DNA from: Bacteroidales bacterium
GTDB lineage: Bacteria; Bacteroidota; Bacteroidia; Bacteroidales; UBA932
Direction of reading: 5' to 3'
Assembly (NCBI GenBank): GCA_017454335.1
Contig: JAFTDE010000027.1
Span: 35,621 to 99,620 of the forward strand
DNA length: 64,000 nt
Of this stretch, positions 58,663 through 64,000 are shown piece after piece. The notes beneath the pieces are model-generated. The model had not been told where the DNA came from. It saw only the letters and a program-made list of their open reading frames with translations, and searched no databases. The position numbers and the translations under genes are program-made. Position 1 is the stretch's first letter. Every line of letters starts with the position of its first letter.

Positions 58663-61255
58663 AATTGCATTCAACGGTTAAGGGAACGGAAAGGGAAATG
58701 ACCTGCTCCATCTGCTCCACGACCAGCGCGCGCACGGCCGGAATCTCCGCTTCGGGGACCTCCAGCAGCAGTTCGTCGTGGATCTGCAGCACCATCCGGG
58801 CCGCGGAGCGGGTCTCGCGCAGGCGGCGGTCCACCCCGATCATCGCCAGTTTGATGATGTCGGCGGCAGTACCCTGGATGGGTGCGTTGACGGCGTTCCG
58901 CTCGGCCAGGGCGCGCAGGGTCGCATTGTGCGCCGTGATGTCCGGGATGTAGCGGCGACGGCCGAACAGCGTCTCGACGTATCCGTTCGCACGCGCCCCG
59001 GCCACCGTGTCGTCGATGAACTGCCGGATGGACGGGAACGAAGCGAAGTAATCCTCGATGATCTGTTTCGCTTCGGAACGCGGGCAGCGCAGGCGCTGGG
59101 CCAGTCCGAAGGCCGAGATGCCGTACATGATGCCGAAATTGGCCGTTTTGGCCACCCGGCGCTGGTCCGCGCTCACCTCGCCGATCGGGATGCGGAAGAT
59201 CTTGGCCGCCGTCGCGGCGTGCACGTCCCGCCCGTCCCGGAAGGCCTGGATCATGTGCTCGTCCCCGCACATGTGCGCCATCAGGCGCAGTTCGATCTGC
59301 GAATAGTCCGCCGACAGGATCAAGCTGCCGGGATCGCCCGGGACGAAAGCCTTGCGGATCTCGCGGCCCTGGTCCGTGCGGATCGGGATGTTCTGCAGGT
59401 TGGGATTCGAAGAGGACAGGCGTCCCGTCGCGGTGAGCGCCTGGTTGAAGGTCGTATGGACGCGTCCGTCCACCGGCGAGATGAAAGACGGGAAGGGTTC
59501 GATGTAGGTGGACAGCAGCTTGCGCGCCCCGCGGTACGCGAGGATGGCGTCGATGATGGGGCTCTTGTCGGCCAGGTCCAGCAGGGTCTCCTCATCCGTG
59601 GGCCAGCTGCCCTTGGCGGGCTTCTTCGCCTTGGGGTCCAGGCGCAGCTTCTCGAACAGCACCTCCCCCACCTGCTTGGGCGAGGCGACATTCAGCGCGG
59701 GTTCGCCGGCGATTTCCCGGACCTTGCGTTCCTGGGCCAACACCTCTTCCCGCAGGCTGCGGGCGTAATCCTGCAGCGAATCGACGTCCACCTTGACGCC
59801 GGCGCGCTCCATCCGGGACAGCACCCCGATCAGGGGGGCTTCGATGTCCTGGTACAGCCGCGTCAGCCCGCCCTGCCGGACTTCCTCCAGCAGTTTGTCT
59901 CCCAGCAGGCGAACGGCCAGCACTTCCACCCCGGGATCAGGGCCCTGGGGCGCTTCCTCCGCGGCCTCGCCCTCCTCGCCGAACAGCGATCCGGAAGCGG
60001 CCTCGGACGCTTCGGCCTGCAGCGTCACGCCCAGGTAGGCGGCGGCGAGCTGGTCCAGCTGGTGGCTGCGTTCGGGGTTCAGCAGGTAGTGCAGGATCTC
60101 CGTGTCCACCAGCGGCCCGTCCAACGCGACCCCCATCGCCGCCAGGGCGTTCATCTGCGCCTTCAGCGCATGCCCGTATTTCGTGACGGAGGGATCTTCC
60201 AGCAGCGTCTTCGCCTCGGGGACCGTGGCGCAGGCCACCTGGCCCGGAACGGCCAGCCAGATGCGGTCTCCGTGCACGGCCAGGGCCACCCGGGCGTCCC
60301 GGATCTGGCTGGCGGGAACCCGGCTGTACTGCAGGCTGACGGCCTGCGGCGCCGGCACGGGCTGCGGTGCGGCGAGGGCCTGCCCGCTGACGCTGGCCAG
60401 GCGCCGGCGCAGCGAGGAGAACTCGTATTGGTCGAAGAGTTCGTAGATCTTCGGTTCGAAACGTCCGTCGAAGACCATGTCCTCCGCGCGCGTTTCCAAC
60501 GGAATGTCCGTCTTGATGGTGACGAGCTGCTTGCTCAGGGCGATGTGGTCACGGGCCTGCTCGAAGAGGTCCCGCTGCCGCACGGTCAGTTCGTCCAGGT
60601 GCGCGTAGATGTTCTCCACGGACCCGTACTTGCCCAGCAGCTTGGCGGCGCCGACCTCGCCGACGCCCTTGACGCCGGGCACGTTGTCCGACGCATCCCC
60701 GCAGATGGTCAGGATGTCGATCACCTGCAGCGGCGAGGAGATCCCGTATTTCGCGCACACGCGGGCTTCGTCGATGATCTCGTTCTCGCCGTTTTTCCCG
60801 GGCTTGTACTGGAGGATGTGCGGCTCGATCAGCTGGCCGTAATCCTTGTCCGGGGTCACCATGTACACGTCCAGCCCCTCGCGGGCCGAACGCTTGGCCA
60901 TCGATCCGATCACGTCGTCCGCCTCGAATCCGGGCAGCATCAGCACCGGGATGTTCATCGCCCGGCAGATCTGCGTCAGGGGTTCCAGCGCCTCGATGAC
61001 CAGCTGGGGCGTCTCCCCGCGGTTGGCCTTGTAGGCCGGATACAGCTGGTTGCGGAAGGTGCCTCCGGGCGGATCGAAGGACACGGCCAGATGCGTCGGC
61101 CGCTCCCGCTCGAGGAGTTCCAGCAGGTATTTGGTGAATCCGAACAGGATCGAAGTATCGACGCCCTTGGTGTTGACCATCGGGCGCCCGAGGAACGCGT
61201 AGTACATCTTGAAGATCAGCGCGTGTCCGTCTATCAGAAAAAGTTTCCCTGGCAT
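58634..61255 (-). CDS. polA: DNA polymerase I with an apparently inactive 3'-5' exonuclease domain
   Basis: 873 residues. N-terminal 5'-3' exonuclease (LFLIDGHALIFKMYYAF, LLPGFEADDVIGSMA, GDASDNVPGVKGVG, about 1-290) and polymerase domain at the C-terminus (motif A LSADYSQIELRLMAH, motif B RRVAKTANFGIMYG, motif C QIHDELLLEVPE). In the middle, the 3'-5' exonuclease region is shortened. The DTE of Exo I is missing (RVALAVHGDRIW), the Exo II Asp after NxKxD is lost (GHALKAQMNAL), and the Exo III YaaED block is absent. It would be a non-proofreading Pol I like that of Thermus. Confidence 0.93.
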   Translation of the reverse strand: MPGKLFLIDGHALIFKMYYAFLGRPMVNTKGVDTSILFGFTKYLLELLERERPTHLAVSFDPPGGTFRNQLYPAYKANRGETPQLVIEALEPLTQICRAMNIPVLMLPGFEADDVIGSMAKRSAREGLDVYMVTPDKDYGQLIEPHILQYKPGKNGENEIIDEARVCAKYGISSPLQVIDILTICGDASDNVPGVKGVGEVGAAKLLGKYGSVENIYAHLDELTVRQRDLFEQARDHIALSKQLVTIKTDIPLETRAEDMVFDGRFEPKIYELFDQYEFSSLRRRLASVSGQALAAPQPVPAPQAVSLQYSRVPASQIRDARVALAVHGDRIWLAVPGQVACATVPEAKTLLEDPSVTKYGHALKAQMNALAAMGVALDGPLVDTEILHYLLNPERSHQLDQLAAAYLGVTLQAEASEAASGSLFGEEGEAAEEAPQGPDPGVEVLAVRLLGDKLLEEVRQGGLTRLYQDIEAPLIGVLSRMERAGVKVDVDSLQDYARSLREEVLAQERKVREIAGEPALNVASPKQVGEVLFEKLRLDPKAKKPAKGSWPTDEETLLDLADKSPIIDAILAYRGARKLLSTYIEPFPSFISPVDGRVHTTFNQALTATGRLSSSNPNLQNIPIRTDQGREIRKAFVPGDPGSLILSADYSQIELRLMAHMCGDEHMIQAFRDGRDVHAATAAKIFRIPIGEVSADQRRVAKTANFGIMYGISAFGLAQRLRCPRSEAKQIIEDYFASFPSIRQFIDDTVAGARANGYVETLFGRRRYIPDITAHNATLRALAERNAVNAPIQGTAADIIKLAMIGVDRRLRETRSAARMVLQIHDELLLEVPEAEIPAVRALVVEQMEQVISLSVPLTVECNYGKTWLEAH

Positions 61256-61274
61256 ACCGCAAAGTTGAAACTTT

Positions 61275-61306
61275 TTGTGAAACTTTCCAAGAGCTTTGTA
61301 TCTTTG
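61275..61306 (+). promoter_or_regulatory. tadA promoter: TTG-N21-TATCTTTG
   Basis: -33 TTG at 61275-61277 and -7 TATCTTTG at 61299-61306. Only 7 bases separate it from the ATG at 61314, so the leader is very short. Confidence 0.65.
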
Positions 61307-61313
61307 TACCGTG

Positions 61314-61748
61314 ATGGAATCAGACGAAAGATACATGCGGGAGGCGCTCCTCGAAGCGCGGGCCGCCCTGGACGAAGGCGAAGTGCCCATCGGGGCCGTC
61401 ATCTGCTGCCGCGGACGCGTCATTGCACGCGGGCACAACATGACCGAACGCCTGCACGATCCCACGGCCCACGCCGAGATGATCGCCCTGACCGCCGCGA
61501 CCGAGGCCGTGGGCGGGAAATACCTTGACGACTGCACCCTGTACGTGACGGTCGAACCCTGCCCGATGTGCGCGGCGGCCCTGAACTGGGCCCAGGTCGG
61601 CCGCATCGTCTACGGTGCGCCGGATCCCCGGCGGGGCTACAGCCGTTTCTCCCCCTCCCTGCTGCACCCCAAAACGACGGTCACCACCGGAACGCTCGCA
61701 GATGCGTGCGCCACGATGATGACCGATTTCTTCAAAGCCAAACGATAG
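61314..61748 (+). CDS. tadA: tRNA-specific adenosine deaminase
   Basis: Zinc enzyme converting A34 to inosine in tRNA-Arg. 144 residues. HAEMIAL (zinc His and proton-shuttle Glu) and EPCPMCAAALNWAQVG (two zinc Cys). Opening DERYMREALLEARAALDEGEVPIGAVI is typical of TadA. Start ATG 61314; the longer reading from 61296 crosses the promoter box. Confidence 0.94.
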   Translation: MESDERYMREALLEARAALDEGEVPIGAVICCRGRVIARGHNMTERLHDPTAHAEMIALTAATEAVGGKYLDDCTLYVTVEPCPMCAAALNWAQVGRIVYGAPDPRRGYSRFSPSLLHPKTTVTTGTLADACATMMTDFFKAKR

Positions 61749-61751
61749 CCC

Positions 61752-62936
61752 CTACACCGCCGGGGTGTGCGCTGCGATCCGGTAGATGTTCGCCACGTCC
61801 TCCGCATTCAGCTTCACGATGCCGCCGATCTCGCCGTCGCCGATACCCAGGGTCTCGACGAAGTGCGGGATGTCCTCTTCCCGGGCGCCCAGCTGCTGGA
61901 AATTGACCGGCATGCCGATGCTGGCGAAGAAGCGGCGCAGCCGGTCGATGCCCTCGCGGGCCGTCACTTCCGGATGCTCGAAATCCATCTTGCAACCCAT
62001 GACGCGGGTGGCGAAACGGGCGAAGCGCATCACGCACTGCGGCATGATGTACTCCATCCAGGCCGGCTGGATGACGGCCAGGCCCGCCCCGTGCGAGCAG
62101 TCGTACAGGGCCGAGAGTTCATGCTCGAGCTTGTGGCTGCTCCAGTCCTGGATGCGGCCGACGCCGATGATGTTGTTGTGCGCCACCATTCCGGCCCACA
62201 TGATGTTGGCCCGGGCGTCGTAATCCGCGGGATTCGCGATCACGCGCGGCGCTTCCTTGATGATGGTCATCAGGATGGCTTCGCACAGCCGGTCCGTCAC
62301 CTCGACGTCTTCGGTGGAGGTGAAATAGCGCTCGAAGGTGTGGGACATGATGTCCGTGCAGCCGCAGGCCGTCTGCCAGGCCGGCAGGGAGAAGGTCAGC
62401 TCGGGGTTCAGGATGGAGAAGCGGGGCCGGATCAGGTCCGTGGTGCAGCCGCGTTTCAGCAGGCCGTCCTGCCGCGTGATGACGGCGTCCCCGGACCCTT
62501 CGCTGCCCGCGGCCGCGATGGTCAGGACGGTGCCGACCGGGAGGGCCGCCTGGGGTTTGGCCTTCTTGCTGTAGAAATCCCAGAAATCCCCGTCATAGCA
62601 GGCTCCCATGGCGATGGCCTTGGACGAATCGATGGTCGATCCGCCACCCACGGCCAGGATCAGGTCGATCTTCTCGCGCTTGCAGATCTCGATGCCCTGA
62701 TAGACCAGCGTGTCGTGCGGGTTGGGCTGGACACCGCCCAGTTCGACGTATTCCACGCCCTCCGCCTGCAGCGAGGCGATGACGCGGTCCAGCAGCCCGG
62801 ACTTGCGGGCCGAAGCGGAGCCGTAATGCAGGAGCACCTTGCTGCCGCCGTATTTCCTGACATAGATACCGCACTCGTTCTCGCGGCCGCGGCCGAATAC
62901 GAATTCGGTCGGACTGTAAAAATTGAAATTCTCCAT
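61752..62936 (-). CDS. Iron-containing alcohol dehydrogenase (butanol-dehydrogenase/YqhD-like)
   Basis: 394 residues. NAD(P)-binding GGGSTIDSSKAIA, the metal-ligand segment CGCTDIMSHTFERYF (Asp and His) and downstream His in SSHKLEHELSALYDCSHGAGLAVI. The gene family reduces aldehydes or oxidises alcohols with Fe or Zn. Its opening MENFNFYSPTEFVFGRG is typical of the BDH group, where NADPH use is common. It starts 16 bases after tRNA-Gln. Confidence 0.93.
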   Translation of the reverse strand: MENFNFYSPTEFVFGRGRENECGIYVRKYGGSKVLLHYGSASARKSGLLDRVIASLQAEGVEYVELGGVQPNPHDTLVYQGIEICKREKIDLILAVGGGSTIDSSKAIAMGACYDGDFWDFYSKKAKPQAALPVGTVLTIAAAGSEGSGDAVITRQDGLLKRGCTTDLIRPRFSILNPELTFSLPAWQTACGCTDIMSHTFERYFTSTEDVEVTDRLCEAILMTIIKEAPRVIANPADYDARANIMWAGMVAHNNIIGVGRIQDWSSHKLEHELSALYDCSHGAGLAVIQPAWMEYIMPQCVMRFARFATRVMGCKMDFEHPEVTAREGIDRLRRFFASIGMPVNFQQLGAREEDIPHFVETLGIGDGEIGGIVKLNAEDVANIYRIAAHTPAV

Positions 62937-62952
62937 GGGAAAAGGATTAAAA

Positions 62953-63026
62953 TGGTTGAGGTACCCGGATTCGAACCAGGACAGGCAGAACCAAAATCTG
63001 TAGTGCTACCGTTACACCATACCTCA
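62953..63026 (-). tRNA. tRNA-Gln (anticodon TTG)
   Basis: 74 bases on the minus strand with encoded CCA. The acceptor TGAGGTA pairs with TACCTCA; discriminator A. The anticodon loop TTTTGGT carries TTG, which reads CAA/CAG. The T-loop TTCGAAT is intact. It lies between infB (35 bases upstream) and the alcohol dehydrogenase gene. Confidence 0.95.
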
Positions 63027-63040
63027 TCACAGACGGACTG

Positions 63041-63048
63041 CAAAGGTA
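63041..63048 (-). promoter_or_regulatory. -7 promoter element (TACCTTTG) for tRNA-Gln
   Basis: Exact TAnnTTTG match, its 3' edge 14 bases upstream of the tRNA 5' end, just after the infB stop codon. Confidence 0.55.
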
Positions 63049-63060
63049 ATAAAAAACCCT

Positions 63061-64000
63061 TTACAACGTCCGCTTGATCTCGACGATCGTGAAGGCTTCG
63101 ATGACGTCGCCTTCCTTGATGTCGTTGTACCCGGCGATGCTCATGCCGCATTCCTTGCCGGCGCCGACTTCCTTGACGGAATCCTTGCCGATCTGGAGCG
63201 AGCCCAACTCGCCGGTATAGATGACGATGCCGTCGCGGATCAGCCGCACCTTGGACTTCTGGACCATCTTGCCGTCGCGCATCAGGCAGCCGGCGATGGT
63301 GCCGACCTTGCTGATGTGGAAGGTCTGCTTGACCTCGGCGGTGGCGATGACCTCTTCCTTCTTCTCCGGCTCGAGCATACCTTCGATACCGTCCTTGACC
63401 TCGTTGATGCAGTCGTAGATGACGGAGTAGAGGCGGATCTCGATGCCCTCGCGGTCGGCGACCTTGCGGGCTTCGACCGTAGGACGGACCTGGAAGCCGA
63501 TGATGACGGCGTCGGAAGCCTCGGCCAGCAGGATATCGGACTCGGAGATGGCACCCACGGCCTTGTGGATGACATTGACGCGCACCTGCTCGGTGGAGAG
63601 CTTGATGAGCGAGTCGGACAGGGCCTCGACGGAACCGTCGACATCGCCCTTGACGATGACGTTGAGTTCCGTGAAATTGCCGATGGCGATACGGCGTCCG
63701 ATCTCCTCGAGGGTCATGTGCTTCTGGGTCTTGATGCCCTGGATGCGGATGAGCTGCTCGCGCTTGTTGGCGATGCTCTTGGCCTCGCGCTCGTCGCTCA
63801 TGACGACGAACTTCTCGCCGGCCGACGGGGCGCCGTTGAGTCCGAGCACGGACACAGGCGTGGACGGGCCGGCCTCGGTGACCTTCTGGCCGCACTCGTT
63901 GAACATGCTCTTGACCTTGCCGTAGAAGCTTCCGCTGAGGACGACGTCGCCGACGTGAAGCGTACCGTTCTGGACGAGGATGGTGGCGAGGTAGCCTCGG
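63061..64000 (-). CDS. infB: Translation initiation factor IF-2, C-terminal part (start beyond window)
   Basis: Delivers fMet-tRNA to the 30S subunit. Only the last 313 codons are visible: domain II/III ([20 protein letters not shown]...), IF2 domain ([37 protein letters not shown]) and the C-terminal fMet-tRNA-binding beta barrel ending [11 protein letters not shown]. The G domain lies outside the window. Identification is certain. Confidence 0.98.
   Translation of the reverse strand, partial: RGYLATILVQNGTLHVGDVVLSGSFYGKVKSMFNECGQKVTEAGPSTPVSVLGLNGAPSAGEKFVVMSDEREAKSIANKREQLIRIQGIKTQKHMTLEEIGRRIAIGNFTELNVIVKGDVDGSVEALSDSLIKLSTEQVRVNVIHKAVGAISESDILLAEASDAVIIGFQVRPTVEARKVADREGIEIRLYSVIYDCINEVKDGIEGMLEPEKKEEVIATAEVKQTFHISKVGTIAGCLMRDGKMVQKSKVRLIRDGIVIYTGELGSLQIGKDSVKEVGAGKECGMSIAGYNDIKEGDVIEAFTIVEIKRTL

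Noticed and set aside
58778-61528. 916-codon plus-strand frame opposite polA
   Set aside because: Shadow of polA in GC-rich DNA; no recognisable protein features.

Overview
The window is a contiguous chromosomal segment of a GC-rich member of the Bacteroidales (Bacteroidota). The evidence is the start-proximal promoter element TAnnTTTG in front of many genes, sometimes with a TTG about 18-21 bases further upstream; the near absence of Shine-Dalgarno sequences; family-restricted genes (DUF4290, DUF4293, a DUF3822-like protein, a FISUMP-type lipoprotein); and many lipoproteins. Placement below order level (for example a UBA932/Rikenellaceae-like lineage) is a guess. Both ends cut housekeeping genes: dnaK on the left and infB on the right.

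Left part (1-16.9 kb): dnaK, an RluA-type pseudouridine synthase, then a membrane-embedded AraC-type regulator next to a tight four-gene operon. That operon encodes an outer-membrane barrel protein and three paralogous lipoproteins built from 54-residue coiled-coil-like repeats. A 44-base element is repeated upstream of both the operon and the regulator gene. Further upstream lies an operon of a SPOR-domain lipoprotein, a catalytically degenerate M28 peptidase fused to a TonB C-terminal domain, leuS and two YitT paralogues.

Middle part (16.9-39.5 kb): mostly housekeeping and conserved Bacteroidota genes. These include a DUF389 membrane protein, a CapA-like protein, a TPR protein, gyrA, a stand-alone Clp-N protein, an esterase, a nucleoside phosphorylase, a LytTR regulator, a beta-ketoacyl-ACP synthase II, prfA, tcdA, an acetyl-CoA hydrolase/transferase, mazG, rsmD, a DHH phosphoesterase, an FKBP lipoprotein, a MATE transporter and a cytidylate-kinase-like protein.

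Accessory patch (39.48-41.9 kb), downstream of ackA-pta: an AT-rich island with a truncated Rhs core joined to a C-terminal domain that resembles the colicin M (lipid II hydrolase) catalytic region. A short lipoprotein gene overlaps its 3' end and is the natural immunity candidate. It is flanked by a decayed second copy of the pta 3' end on one side and by a 34-codon recJ-like remnant, palindromes and short repeats on the other. This polymorphic toxin/immunity cassette is the most interesting part of the window.

Right part (41.9-64 kb): pta-ackA (acetate formation), a short ComEC, ApbE, a FISUMP lipoprotein, a LemA-like protein, and a four-gene operon of HprK-like kinase, S26B-type signal peptidase, PqqD-like protein and ABC exporter that resembles a peptide-maturation/export module. 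Then come DUF4290, ftsK, a LolA-like protein, alr, a C1B peptidase, rpmH, rsmG, a sigma factor, polA (with a 3'-5' exonuclease domain that appears inactivated), tadA, an iron-type alcohol dehydrogenase, tRNA-Gln and infB.
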